From: Isochrysis galbana | Taxonomy: Eukaryota > Haptophyta > Isochrysidales > Isochrysidaceae | Length of the DNA: 64,000 bases | Direction: 5' to 3' | Assembly: GCA_018136815.1 (NCBI GenBank) | Contig: CM030940.1 | Span: 884,418-948,417 of the forward strand | In this document: positions 1-10,560 of the stretch, piece by piece | Layout of the letters: each line of letters starts with the position of its first letter | Position numbering within the stretch: the stretch's first letter is position 1 | Position numbers and translations under genes: made by a program | Notes under the pieces: model-generated | What the model saw: only the letters and a program-made list of their open reading frames with translations | Databases searched by the model: none | Told to the model about the DNA's origin: nothing

Positions 1-3000
1 GGGGGGGTGCGTATCCGCTTGCAAATCACAGATGCATTTGCGCAAAGCGCCGCTGTGAAGTGGTTACCGCAGAGAACGCTTAGAACTTACCTGGCTTTTG
101 AGTTCCTGGCGCTGCCGATCGCTCGCGTCTTCAAGAAGCTTCTTTTCCTGTTGTGCGAGGCTGGCCAAGTTGGCCTGTTCAAGATTGGGGTCGATGTCAG
201 AATGCCGTGTAGTTGGCAAGACAGAAGAGTCGGGGACCGCTGAGTCTGGACAAGGACAACATCATCAGCGCCATAAGCTCACCTGCCTCCTTGCCTCCGC
301 CTCGGCCGTCGAGAGTGCCTCTCCTCTTTCGGCAAGGGCGCGCTGTGTTTTCAGGAGCTGCTGTGAGAGCTCCGCTTGAGCCTTCCGTGCTGCCTCGGCA
401 TCCGCACCTCCAGCAGCAAGTGTATTTGCTTGAGCCGCGAGATGCGTTTCAAGAACGGTGACCTTGGCCTCAGCGTGCGCTTTGGCCTGGGTGCCAATGG
501 GCGGAGACCAATTTGAGAGTGTGCAGTACGGGTGAGAAGCGAGTGCGACTCATCGTGAGGTAATGCGCAGGGGCATATAGGTGTATTAAAAGCGGGGCAT
601 GTCATGCCGGGTAGATGCCTGCCCCCTCCTCATTCAATCTGCAAATCAAAGCTCCAAGCCCGCCTGGGTGCCGAGCGCCAATCGGAAAACAGGAGGGAGT
701 GTGGCTGCTCGGCGGATTGTCTCGCCACACCGAGACCCACTTGCCATCACCTGCAATGCCTTCGCCTCCGATTCTTGCGCTCGCTTGAGCTGTGCCTCTA
801 GAGCCGCTTCGTTCTCTGCGGCCTCCTCTCGCAGTGTTGCAATCTCGTCGCGCAAGGAGGCGGCTTCAGCTAGGAGTGTCTCGGAAGCCGCAGGTCCCAC
901 CGCAGAGGGAGCGGAGGCAGGGCGAATGGCGCGGTACATCTCCCGCTGTGCAAGCAATTCGTCCACCATCTTCTGCTGCTTGACCGCCTCTTTTCGAAGC
1001 ACCTCCACCTCAGCCAACGCATCCTTGACTGCCTGCGACGCCGCCAGTTCTTGCTCCTTGAGCTGGGACTCATGCGCGGTGCCCAGTCGGCGAATGGTGC
1101 GTAGCAGCGCCGCATTTTGTTGCTGCATCTCCTGCACGTCCTTGAATGGAACCAAGCGTGCAGAGATAACCCCAGACGGCGTGGAGAGATCCGCAGGCGG
1201 TCCGGACGAAGACGCGGGTGTGCGCCCGAAGGGTGAGGGCGTAGCAGCAGGCGAGCGCCCACCTCCGGCTGCCGCAGCCGCCGCAGCGATGCCAAAGAGA
1301 GGAGTAGGCGTGGGGGCCGCGCCAGCGGGTGTTGGCGGCGGCGGGAGCGCGCCGGTGGCTGCGGGCGTCGCAGGTGCTCCGAGATGGCCACGGGCAGAGC
1401 GTGGCGTCTCCGTGGATGTGCGGCGTTGAGACTCGTGAAGGACCAGCTGTAGCTGGCGGGAGACATCCGCTACCTCGAGCTCCAACTCCTGCGAGTGCGC
1501 CGGCGGGGTGGGTGGTGCGGGACAGGGAGGGGCTTGGGGGAGACTCGCTGTGTTCTCCAGGAAACGGGAATCACGCGCTCAGCCGAGGCACTCACCGCAA
1601 TCCTCTGTTCGCTCTTCTCTAGCTTGAGTGCGCACTCCTCCTCTCGCGTTGCCGATGCGTCGCCCTCATCGAGGGCAGCCTGTAGGCGAATTGCAAGCGC
1701 CTCGTGGGCGTCCGAGAGGTCTTCGAGACGACGACGCTGCTCCATGATGCGCGGGGCCTTGGCAGCTACGTCGCGAACCTGAAGCGATCGCAAAGTGGAG
1801 GCGGAGCAAGCGTGTCGCCGACGGTAGCAAAGCCCAATCGAGATGGCAGACACAAGGCGGGGGGTTGTGACACTAGCACGCTGAAACGCTTGTGTCCACA
1901 TGGAAGCGATTGAATGCAAACGCTCCAAAGTGCTCGTGACAGGGTGTGGTCGGGTTCCAGGTCCATCGCAGCGGCTGTCGCACTCAGAAATACTGGGCAA
2001 CGGAGTCCCGGCAATGCGTTGTCCTCCCCACTCACTCACCACTGCTGCGAGCTCCTCTTCGGCGTTCTCCTTCTCATGCTTCATCTTCATGACCACTTCG
2101 ATCGCCTCCGCATAGCGCGAATAAAGCTCTGCCCGATTCATCGTGGCGGCCTCAGCCACTCCAACCAGCGTGAGTCCAGCCTCTGGAGCTGCTGCCTCGA
2201 GAAGTGCCGCAGTCTCGCCACGCACCGCTGAGCCAGGAGTGCCACGATTCCGGGTTGCGGCAGCACCGCTAAGTGGCACTGGTGTACAGGGCGGGGGCAT
2301 GAGGACTGGAACGGGAGTGGAATGCGTCGCTGCGGCGGTGTCGGCCGCGTGCATGTTCGCGGCACGAAGCTCCTCGTTGGCCGCGTCGAGAGCAGCATGT
2401 GCCGACGCTAGATTTTTTTCAGCATCCTCCATCGCCTTCTTGTACGTAGCAGACAAGCGCTCCGTCTCGACGAGGCGGCGCTGGGTGAGCTGCAAATACG
2501 TGCAGGAATGAGATTCGCGTGAACCGGTGCGTTGACAGGCAGGAGGCGTGGCTGGCGGGTGCAGACCATGAACCTCAGCTTGATGCTCACGGCGAATGCA
2601 CTTCGGGGGAACTTGCGAGTGAACAAATCTGCCGTATCGAGCCGGACAAGAGTGTGCGCCACGACGGGCTGCTGCCGCCTTACGGCGCACCTGAATCTCG
2701 TCTGAGGCAGCCGTCATCTGCGCGGTGAGCTGCTCGCGGAGTCGCTCAACCTCAGAGTTGGCTGTACTCTCGCGCTGCAGGGCGCCTGATGCATCAAGGT
2801 GGATCATGCGCTGCGTGGGCATTTGAGTCGCTTTGGGTTACTGATGCGGAAATAGATACGAGACACAGCACGTTCTTCCCCGATACGGTGCACGAGCGGA
2901 AGCGGCGCAGACATCTATGCGGCAAGGCACACCCTGCAATTTTGTCTCCAGGGCGACCTTTTCTCGCGCGATATCCTCCTTCTCATTCAGCAGCTGCTGG

Positions 3001-4001
3001 ATCTGTTCCTCTCGCTGGCGCCGCGCTGCCTCGACATCGCCTCGCCGCGCAGTTCCATGCGCCTGCTCTTCAAGCAGGCGACGTTGCAGCAGCTCGATCT
3101 GGCTTGCCTGAGACTGCAGATGCACATATTGGGTGCGGCAGATGGATGGGGGGGGGGGAGGTTGATACAAACCTCGCGGGCACGGCAGGACCTTACAGCG
3201 AGGGTGGTTGGAATCCCACGAGGCCACATGGCGGCCTAGGGACGACCTCGGCTTTCGGAATCGCCCCTCACACCACACCGTGCAGGTGTGCGAGCCAAGG
3301 CACACGCCAGTATCAAGGATATCCAAGGTCTAAAAGGCGCTGGGAGATGAGAGCGAATCAACGATCTAGTCGTTGACTACAGTGAAAGAAACTTGCCCCG
3401 AATCGCACCTGCGCAGTCATGGATGCATCCAGCCACTCTGCTTGCTTCTCTGCAAATGCGGTGGCGCGCTCTTGAGACACCTTGTGCGCCTCTTGCAGCC
3501 GTTGGCGCTCGGCAGCTAGCTCGCGCTCCAGCGAGGCAATATGTGCAGCGCGCGATTCTAGCAGACCATTCATGCGCACCCGCTCCTCTTCCTGCGGCGG
3601 AGTGTTGAGCCAAGAGGTTAGGCGAGCGGGGTGGCGAGCTCCGCGGCAGCAGCAGCGGGCGCTCCCTCGCCCAGCTGAGCGCAGCTCACCCATGTGCGCT
3701 CGGCGGCGGTGAGCCTTCGGAGCTGCTGCTCGTGCTCTCGCTTCTCGCGCCTCAGCGCCTCGACCGTCTCGACGAGAGCCTGCCTGTCCTGCCCGGCCTT
3801 TGCCTGCTCTGAGGCGAGCGCAGCATGCTTCTTGGAGAGAGAATCTCTCTCAGCTCGCAGCGCGGCGTGCGAGCGCTCGAGCTGGTTGAAGAGGGCGTCG
3901 GAGTCGATGGCCTCGGCCGCACGCTCTGACTCCAGCGCGCGCAGCTTGCGCGCCAGCCCCCGCGCGACGCTCTCGGCGCGCGCGAGCGGCTCGCCACTCA
4001 T
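1..4001 (-). CDS. TPR: Nucleoprotein TPR / Mlp-like nuclear-basket protein, 5' part, multi-exon (partial)
   Basis: This is a long coiled-coil scaffold of the nuclear pore basket. Nine exons can be read on the minus strand: 4001-3690, 3591-3409, 3113-2931, 2810-2691, 2489-2040, 1778-1596, 1488-751, 486-283 and 174-91, about 819 codons. All of the introns are phase 0, with GT donors and CAG acceptors. The start ATG (M-S-G-E-P-L) follows a purine-rich leader. The diagnostic part is exon 7: a short ELEVADVSRQ segment, a proline/alanine linker, then LVPFKDVQEMQQQN and MVDELLAQREMYR. These match the TPR/Mlp pattern of 'LV.Y.NI.ELQQQN' and 'QRDMYR'. Everything else is heptad-rich coiled coil. The 3' end lies outside the window and bases 1-90 are intron. 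The identification rests on family knowledge. Exon edges are read by eye, and the 2931 donor was chosen because it keeps the phase. Confidence 0.82.
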
Positions 4002-4663
4002 CTCTCCCCCCCCCCCAGCCTCGCCCTCTCTCTCTCCCTCTCCTCTCCCCTCTCTCTCCCTCCCCCCCCTTCGCTGTTCTATTCTCCTCTCTCGCCTTTC
4101 TTTCCCTCCCTCTCTCGCCCTCTCTCCCCTTTCCCCTCCCTCTTCGCCCGCCCCCCCCCCCCCTCCACCCGCCCCGCCTCTCGCTCTTCCCCCTCCTCGC
4201 TTCCTCCCTCCCTCGCCGCCGCGCGCGCGCCCCCCCCCCCCCCCCCCCCCCCCGCGACGGGGGGGGGCGGAGGGGGGGCTCGGCGGGGGCGTAGTAATAA
4301 AGTAGGGGGAGGGGGAGGGGCTGGGAGGCAAATACAGCGGGGGGGGGGGGGAGGCGGGGGAGCAGCGGTGCGGAGTCCCCCCCACGCGCACACGAGACTC
4401 GCCACTGCCCCCTTCCCCCTTCCGGTATTGTAAAGCACGTGTGCAACCAGCAACAAATCCCTCGCTAAGCTTCATTCAGGGGCTCACAACTCACAACACA
4501 CCTTTCAATCAAAGGCTACATGTAGATCTCTTTTTCTTTTCTGCGTTGCAGCGTTGCCGCGCACTCCTGCTTGCTTCTTGCTTGAGTATTACAGTTACAG
4601 TATTACATTATTACCATACATAGTACATAGACCAAAGAAATGGACGTGGCCCCTACACATCTA
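4002..4663. other. Intergenic leader of the TPR gene; low-complexity tracts
   Basis: No gene is seen. From 4010 to 4360 the plus strand is almost pure C/T, then C, then G runs, so the TPR transcript would have a purine-rich leader. Open frames here are low-complexity shadows. From 4440 to 4646 the base composition becomes ordinary. Bases 4647-4663 are the left copy of the LINE-A target-site duplication. Confidence 0.6.
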
Positions 4664-5543
4664 AAAAAAACCTTTTAATATCCTCGCCTCGCACGCGGCC
4701 ACGGGTTTAACTACTGTAGCCACGCCCACTTCCCTTCCTCTCCCTCGCTACCCGCCTTGCGGCATCTCCCCTCGTGCACTACTTGGGGCCCAGGTTGCTG
4801 GGGGGGTTAGGTTGGGTGGGGTGCACCGACCCCTAGTGGAGGTTCCCCGTCTTCCTCCTGTGCCTCTAGGCGGCCCGTTTCTTCTTGTGTCGAGTCGTGT
4901 GTGTCATCGCATGGTGTGTTAGTCGTCTCTTGTGCTGTCATTGTCGTTTTCGCGGCGTGGTTGCTTGTCGTTCTGTGGCGGGGGGTGCGTGCCTGGGTCT
5001 CAGGCGAGCCTCTCGGCAAGGCCGATTGCTTTAGCTACTAAGTCTAGGCGGGCGCTCATTTTTAATGTTCCTTTGTCGTCTTCCATGAAGGTCGGAGCGC
5101 TGAGCTCCGGCAGGCTCTTGAGTTTTGGTTTTCTCCCCTGGGCCGCCTTTCTCGTGCGCGCCAGGCTGTGTGTCCTCGGCGTAGTATGACCTCTTACTAG
5201 GGTAGTGAATCTCATTAGTGTGGATTCTAGAACGGGTATATAGTGGTATTCGTATGACTCGAACTCTACTCTGTAGAAGTCTCTTATTACGTATTTCCAC
5301 GCGACAACTAAGTTTATACTTAGTTCGCCCATGGGGGGGCACGAGCCCCCCTCTCTCTCCACTCCTCCCCTGCCATGGGGGAGGAACCACCCACTCTCCT
5401 GGCACGCCTGATGGCTTGCCAGGAGCACACTGCCATGCTGACCCATTCCTCTCCCCACAAGCACGCCTGACTCGCCCGCCCTGGCCTGTCGTGGCCAGCC
5501 CATCCCTCTGACCAGCCCCTCCTCCCCCTGGGCCCCCCTGTTC

Positions 5544-7360
5544 AAAAAAAAAAATAAAAAAAAAATCTTTCTGAAGATTCGGGGCTACTCGCCTACTAGC
5601 TATGGGTCACACCTGTGCCTTCGCTATCTACATCGCCCTTAACTTCCCTCCCTCCACCTCTTTCCCTGCCCCCCTTCTTTCCTTTTTCTTCGGTTTCCGG
5701 GGTCCGGCCTCGGTACACTACCTGGGGCCTGGTTCGGAGTGTGGGGCTCGGGCAGGCCTTTCGAGTTTGTCGATAGTGTTATGTGTGTCTGTCCGTCTTC
5801 TTCTTGTTTGTGTTAGTTAGGTCTGGTTCCTAATGTCCCCGGCATCAATTTTGAGTGGCGTGCCAAAGCTTCAATTGCTAAGGTTGTCTTGCTCCTTGAT
5901 CTCCTCGACAGCGTGGACGATCCCTAGCTTGGTGGTTAGTGCCACTATCTCTGCATTGGGCCTAAGTCCGCCTTTGTCGTTTCTATTAAAGATGGGTCTC
6001 AAGTCGTTCATGTCTACCCTTTTCTTGGGTTGCCTGCCCATGCCCGCCTGGGCTGTTCTCGCCGAATCGGTTTCTTGCGCGAATAGGAGTGCTTTGCTCA
6101 GCAAGGCATATCTCTCTATGGTCCTTATCAGTATTGATTCCTCCGAAAATTTTACACCATCGTAGTGTATCCTGTAGAAGTCCGTGATTATGTATCTCCA
6201 CGCTAATAGGTATAGTATACATACCGCTTTCGGGGCGTCTCCTTTCGGGAAAACGAATAGGTTATCTATAATGATTTCCTCTCTGCTCCTTTCATCCTCA
6301 GGTGAGAAGCGTGCGACTTTATTTAGTTCGCCTAGGATGTTAATTATCCTGGGGCACTCACCTAGGTGGATCGAGGGTTCCTCCGCCTCCCCACATATGC
6401 GGCATGTTTTGTTTCTGCCCGGAAAACGGTTATATGTGCCTACTCGCCTGTGTGTGATATGTTTGAAGTGCAAGTACATGTCTCGCGTCGTTATCATTGG
6501 CGAGGTGTATAGCTTCGCGAGGTGCGCCCATGTGTCGCCTGAGGTTTGCAGTTTTTCCTCCCACTTGATCAGTCCCGTGTGGTGTTTGCGTTTGCATTTC
6601 GCTCGCTGGAGGGCCTCGGTGATATGTTCTACACCGGTGCCGTCCAGCGGCGTCTTGCCGTCTAGTGTGTATTCGTCTGCTAGCGGGTACTCTAGCCTCT
6701 TATTGGTTTTGTACCCTTCCCCCCAATGCGCCGGTGGGGATGGGTCTAGGTTCGTGGGTGCGGTGGGCAATCTTTTCCCGACTATGGGTGTGCCTAAGTA
6801 TGAGAGCTCCGCCTCATACCACCTTCCTTTGATGCTCACGTAGTATTCCCCGTCTATTGTTATTCGCAGTTCGGGTGTCGGTTCCTCCGGAACGCTTTGG
6901 TTGCCGGTCTCCTCGCTTCTCGCTGGTGCGCCCCCTATTTCGGCCGCGTTGTCTGCTGCCGCCATCAACGTCGTGGCGTGTTTGACTATTATGTCCCATG
7001 TTTCTAAGAATTTGTCTCTTGGGATATATTCCCCCTGAAATTGTATATACGTGTCGTTGTTCCTGAGGTATTGCGTGCATTCTTCGCTGCTATAGGGCGC
7101 GGTCGCCGCGTGGTCTTTGAATACGTTGTGTATGGTGTTGCATTCGAGCTTATTCCATAGCTTTGCCCACTTGGGTTTTATACTCGGTCCCGGGTGCGTT
7201 GGGCTACCCCACATGGGTTGTGAGAGTGCTCCTTCTCTACTTACTTTTAACGATGTGAGTTTTAGTTCACGGATGTTGTTTAGCGCCAGCTTCCAGAACG
7301 CGGGCAGCGAGAGCGGGCGGCGGCGCGCGCTCCATGACCCTATCGTTTTAACGATAGTTG
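5544..7360 (-). mobile_element. LINE-B: short LINE derivative nested in R-1
   Basis: LINE-B has an exact 15 bp target duplication, TGGGCCCCCCTGTTC, at 5529-5543 and 7361-7375. On the minus strand it starts with the hairpin CTATCGT-TAAA-ACGATAG (7357-7340), then GGTC and an ATG (7335-7333). It ends in an A/T-rich tail (5544-5565). Only about 1.8 kb long, it joins the first few ORF1 codons almost directly to the end of the RT region. It then keeps the zinc-knuckle region and the 3' UTR (5570-5870). The 3' UTR resembles that of LINE-A around 'CACTACYTGGGGCC'. Confidence 0.82.
5871..7310 (-). CDS. LINE-B ORF2 C-terminal fragment (zf-RVT region), open frame
   Basis: The frame is open for about 470 codons. 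It begins upstream of the first Met (7214) with LPAFWKLALNNIRELK, which resembles the end of LINE reverse-transcriptase domains. It then has HFKHITHRRVGTYNRF, a zinc knuckle CX2CX8HX3C (C-R-I-C ... H-L-G-E-C), LLAWRYIITDFYRI, and ends EEIKEQDNLSN. The catalytic palm is absent, so the product cannot be a reverse transcriptase. It could be a nucleic-acid-binding remnant or simply untranslated. It aligns along its length with the split LINE-A tail. Confidence 0.6.
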   Translation of the reverse strand, partial: SLPAFWKLALNNIRELKLTSLKVSREGALSQPMWGSPTHPGPSIKPKWAKLWNKLECNTIHNVFKDHAATAPYSSEECTQYLRNNDTYIQFQGEYIPRDKFLETWDIIVKHATTLMAAADNAAEIGGAPARSEETGNQSVPEEPTPELRITIDGEYYVSIKGRWYEAELSYLGTPIVGKRLPTAPTNLDPSPPAHWGEGYKTNKRLEYPLADEYTLDGKTPLDGTGVEHITEALQRAKCKRKHHTGLIKWEEKLQTSGDTWAHLAKLYTSPMITTRDMYLHFKHITHRRVGTYNRFPGRNKTCRICGEAEEPSIHLGECPRIINILGELNKVARFSPEDERSREEIIIDNLFVFPKGDAPKAVCILYLLAWRYIITDFYRIHYDGVKFSEESILIRTIERYALLSKALLFAQETDSARTAQAGMGRQPKKRVDMNDLRPIFNRNDKGGLRPNAEIVALTTKLGIVHAVEEIKEQDNLSN

Positions 7361-8699
7361 TGGGCCCCCCTGTTCAGGACCCCCCAGCCAGCTCCAGTCG
7401 ACCCGCAGGGGCTCGGAGCGCCAGCGAGGGAGAGGCAGGAGGGGCCAGGGCCATGCCCCAGCCTCACCTGCCCCCTGAGCTGCGCTCCCAGGCCCCTGCT
7501 GGCCACCTGGGGACCTGAAGAGGGGCCGCAGGCGCGCGCCATGGGCCCCCGCCGCAGGGAAGAGAGGAGGAAAAGGGAAGAGGGAGGGGAGGGGGGAGCG
7601 GCAGCTCCCCCCTCCGGCAGAAACGTGTCTTCTCGCCCCGTTTGGGTAAGAGAAGACGGGGGCGCCAGAGCCAGGAGGGAAGGGCCGCGGCTCGCCGCGG
7701 CCACTCGCTCTAGCGAGGGAGATTAGCGCTTCTGGGCTCCTATCTCACGAGTGCCCCCCCCCCCCCGCGTTGCTTTTACCCGAAAGGGGTTTTCCCCCAG
7801 CGTGGACTCGAGGAGAGGACGCGCTGGGGTGCGCGGGGCCGGTGCATGCACTGGGGGGAGGACAAATATCGAGGGGAGGGGGCAATGCCCCCACCCCCCG
7901 GTATCACTCGGACACCTGGCCCGTCAGGCATGGCGGGATTCCGGGACTGAGACGTTATGTCCAATTAGCTAGTGGGGTTGGCTAGGATATAACATTGATT
8001 ATTATATACGTATTTCCACGCGATGATGTATAGAGTTTTCAAGCTGTCGGGGGTTGTCGCGCCTGGATACGCGAATAGTCTGTCTTTCGCCTTTTGGTTT
8101 CGGGTCCGATTCATGCTAGGGGTGTAGTCTGTGATGGCGTCTATGGCGTCGAACACTTTCTTCGTCGCGGGGCACCACGCTAGGTGGCACGAGTTCTCCT
8201 GATGGCGGTTGCACAGTCTACATTTTTTCGTTGGGCTGTCTGCGAACCTATTCTTGGTTCCTATCCTTCTATGAGTGATGTGCTTGAAGTGTGGGTGTTT
8301 GTCGGTGTGTTTTAGTAGTGGAAGGGTGTATAGCTTAGCTACGTGCTTCCAATCTTCCTTCGTGATGTCCAGCCGTTTTTCCCATGCCTTCCTGGCAATG
8401 TGCGGGACTTCTACCGTCCCCGCTCTGACACTTGTGACTTCCAATACCCCCCCCCTCCTCCGCGCCAAAAGGCGCGGGACTTCGACCGTCCCCATTGTGT
8501 GCCCCCCCCCCCCCCCCACACACTTCACTGGGCTTTTCACAAGACGCCTCCTGTGAAAAGGTCACACTGCTTGTGAAAAGATTGGGCCCCCTGACGGTAT
8601 GATTATTCTCGACCCCCTTCCCCCGCCACTGAGTCCCCCCCCCTGAGTCCCCCGCCGCCGAGTCCCCCCACCCCCCCCTCCCCGCCGAGCTCCCCCAAC

Positions 8700-10102
8700 C
8701 CCTCGCCTCCCCCTCCCCCTCACCGCTTTGCCGCGCGCGAGAGGCGATAATGGGGGTGGAGAAGGTGGCACGCGCGGTGGCGGGCGTGGTGGCGGCGAAG
8801 GGGGCGAAGAGGGTGGCGCCTCGCTTGCTGATCTTTTCCTCGATTGATACGATCTTGATGCGTACGGTGATGTCGGTCTGGTTCACGCGAAGGGTGGTGA
8901 GTTCGCCATACCTTTCTTGAAATTGTTGTGCGCAATCTTCATTGACGGCTACGTGCCAGGGGCCTGCGATGGACCGTGCCCAGAAGTCTGGCTCTGGATC
9001 GACTCCCTCTAGCTCGAGGAGCAGTTCAACTATCGCGGCGTAGACGGTCGTGTCCAGAAAGGTGTAGTCCCCCTCTTGGTGGAAGGAGAGGTCGAAATTT
9101 GCGTCTGTGTCTACGCCCTCTTGTTCTTCATCTGACGCTGGCTCCTGCGTCAGGGGAATGTGGGTCGGCCGTGAGCATGAGTTTGGTGCTTGGTGGTGGG
9201 CTGGTTGTTGGTGGTCGGTTCCCAGTCCCTCTTTCAGAGGGGCCCTGGTTGTGTTGAGTTGGGGCTTCAGTTGTGACATTCTTCTGTTGTAGTACGTATG
9301 CAGGGCGGGGTGTTGTTTGTGCCCATAAGGGCCACCCGGTCTCGGGCCGCGCCGCCAGGGCGGCGCGACCGTCACCAGGGTGGGAGGAGCCTCTGCCATG
9401 AGGCATGCCCATTGGTTGCTTCGTGCGTCTTGTCTGCTGTGTCTGCCTTGCTGTCTGCAGTCTGCTGTCCCCCATGGGGGGGACCAGCATGGCTGCTGAG
9501 GGTGGTGTGGCCGGGGCCACGGGCCGTGTGGCGCGACGCGAGTCGCACGCACCTGCTCGGCCTCCGCGGGTGGACGCGGTCGCTTCGCCAGCGACTGCTC
9601 CATGGGTACTGGAGGGGCGCCCTCGGCGGGGGGCCCGAAAGTTGGGGTTGACGTAAGTTTTGTAAATTTTGTCAAATTTGGGTGGTCAATCGTCAATCGA
9701 AATCGAAATTTTTGACCAAAATTTGGGGCCTTTCACTTGGAAAGAAACAAAACTTGGGGGGCCGCGCGGAGATTGGAAGATGCGACACGCGAGGAGAGAG
9801 AGAGGCGCAGCAGGGCGCCGCCTCACGCCCCCGCCTCGTCCCCCAACTCACGACCCATAACATCTTTCCTCCCTAGCCAGAAGGTGTGGCACGACGTGGT
9901 CCACGACGCAGTCGTCGTCGAAGGTGCGAGGGAGAGTGTTATAGGGTTATAATAGGACAAAATATTTGAAAGCGTCAAAATTTTGATCAAAATTTAGGTG
10001 CCCAACCCTCAAATTTTGACAACAAAATTTGGGCCCTTTCAAAACAAAACTTACGTCAAAGCCAACCCGAAAGAGAGGGGAGTCGCGCCGGCGCGCTCCA
10101 TG
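8700..10102 (-). pseudogene. LINE-A ORF1, split by a MITE
   Basis: The frame opens at the ATG just inside the 5' hairpin (M-E-R-A-G-A-T-P-L-S-F-G). It continues in the same frame on the far side of the 9642-10065 MITE as PPAEGAPPVPMEQ. The first half is proline/arginine-rich. A more ordered segment near 8890-9010 reads FWARSIAGPWHVAVNED and LRVNQTDITVRIKIVSIEE. I do not recognise a named domain. Position and composition suggest the RNA-binding ORF1 protein of a LINE. Downstream the frame becomes glycine-rich and runs into the deletion. Confidence 0.55.
9642..10065. mobile_element. 424 bp MITE with 8 bp target duplication
   Basis: Terminal inverted repeats are TTGGGGTTGACGTAAGTTTT at the left and, on the opposite strand, TTGGCTTTGACGTAAGTTTT at the right. 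The target duplication CCCGAAAG is exact (9634-9641 and 10066-10073). The interior is A/T-rich with repeated CAAAATTTGG-type words and no coding capacity. Eight-base duplications are typical of hAT superfamily elements, although the ends lack the usual CAG. It sits inside LINE-A ORF1 without shifting the frame of the flanking LINE sequence beyond its own insertion. Confidence 0.75.
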
Positions 10103-10126
10103 GCGACCAAGTATAAACTTAGTTAA

Positions 10127-10560
10127 TGGCCCCTACACATCTATCCTCTGTGCACATGCATGACCTATTTGCCGGCCACGACGCACCCACACACGGACAC
10201 ACCGAAAGCCGGAGAACCAACCACCGCCACCACCAACCAATAAACAACGGGATGGGGATGGGGATGGCGGCGAGCGGCGAGGTGGCTGAAGCTACTTGTA
10301 AGGACACTCTTTTAATCCTAGTTCAGAGACGGACCCCCCCCCCCAGCCGCCCAGCCACCGCGCCACTGTCCTTCGCTCAAGTGCTCAGCCGCCAGCCGCC
10401 AGCACCTCTCTACGTCTGCTCCACCTCCGACCACTCGGCAGCACACTTCACAGTCCACACACGTAGACTCACACACAAGTAACAAGGAGCAGGTCGCAGG
10501 CACGAAGGCTCGGCCGAGAGCAGACCCGACAGAGGGCCCGAGCACCAGCTGGCCCGCTCG
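10127..10560. other. Upstream region of the metallopeptidase-VHL gene
   Basis: Bases 10127-10143 are the right copy of the LINE-A target duplication. The rest is presumed promoter and leader. It contains a poly-C run at 10336-10343 and no TATA box I would defend. No gene is seen. Confidence 0.5.

Larger units (their letters stand above)
5305..8006 (+). mobile_element. R-1: GC-rich non-autonomous retroelement, plus strand, carrying LINE-B
   Basis: R-1 is bounded by the 17 bp duplication at 5288-5304 and 8007-8023. Its first bases form the hairpin AACTAAGT-TTAT-ACTTAGTT (5306-5325), followed by CGCCC and an ATG at 5331. Without LINE-B (5544-7360 plus one duplication copy) it is about 0.87 kb. 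The body is GC-rich and repetitive, with sequences such as CCTCCCCCTGGGCCCCCCTG and a segment around 7620-7700 containing short inverted repeats. No protein family is recognisable. Related copies lie at 35274-35876, 40545-41360, about 55790-56515 and 60525-61030. The 5' architecture is shared with the LINEs, so I infer it is mobilised by LINE machinery. Confidence 0.75.
5000..8540 (-). pseudogene. LINE-A ORF2 C-terminal region, split by the R-1 insertion
   Basis: The upstream piece (8540-8007) carries HFKHITHRRIGTKNRF, then a CX2CX8HX3C zinc knuckle (C-R-L-C ... H-L-A-W-C), and ends in LYIIAWKYV. The downstream piece (5304-5000) resumes at AWKYVIRDFYRVEFES and ends ...GLAERLA followed by a stop. 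The shared AWKYV is encoded by the 17 bp target duplication TACGTATTTCCACGCGA (5288-5304 and 8007-8023) made when R-1 inserted. The arrangement matches the post-RT zf-RVT region of LINE ORF2 proteins. LINE-B carries a paralogue of the same region. Confidence 0.75.
4664..10126 (-). mobile_element. LINE-A: non-LTR retrotransposon (zf-RVT type), internally deleted, with nested insertions
   Basis: The block is flanked by an exact 17 bp duplication (TGGCCCCTACACATCTA at 4647-4663 and 10127-10143). This defines a single target-primed insertion read on the minus strand. The 5' end (10124-10105) is a hairpin, AACTAAGT-TTAT-ACTTGGTC, followed three bases later by the ORF1 ATG (10102-10100). The 3' end (4664 upward) reads ...AATATTAAAAGG then a T run. 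ORF1 and the tail of ORF2 remain. No reverse-transcriptase palm motif was found, so the centre of ORF2 is deleted near 8550. The element contains a MITE (9642-10065) and a retroelement (5305-8006) that itself holds a second LINE. The same 3' untranslated sequence recurs at 20040-20270 and 51166-51400. Confidence 0.85.

Noticed and set aside
5306-5325. The 20 bp palindromes as tyrosine-recombinase or telomere-like sites
   Set aside because: They sit at the 5' termini of target-duplicated retroelements, and their sequence varies while pairing is kept.
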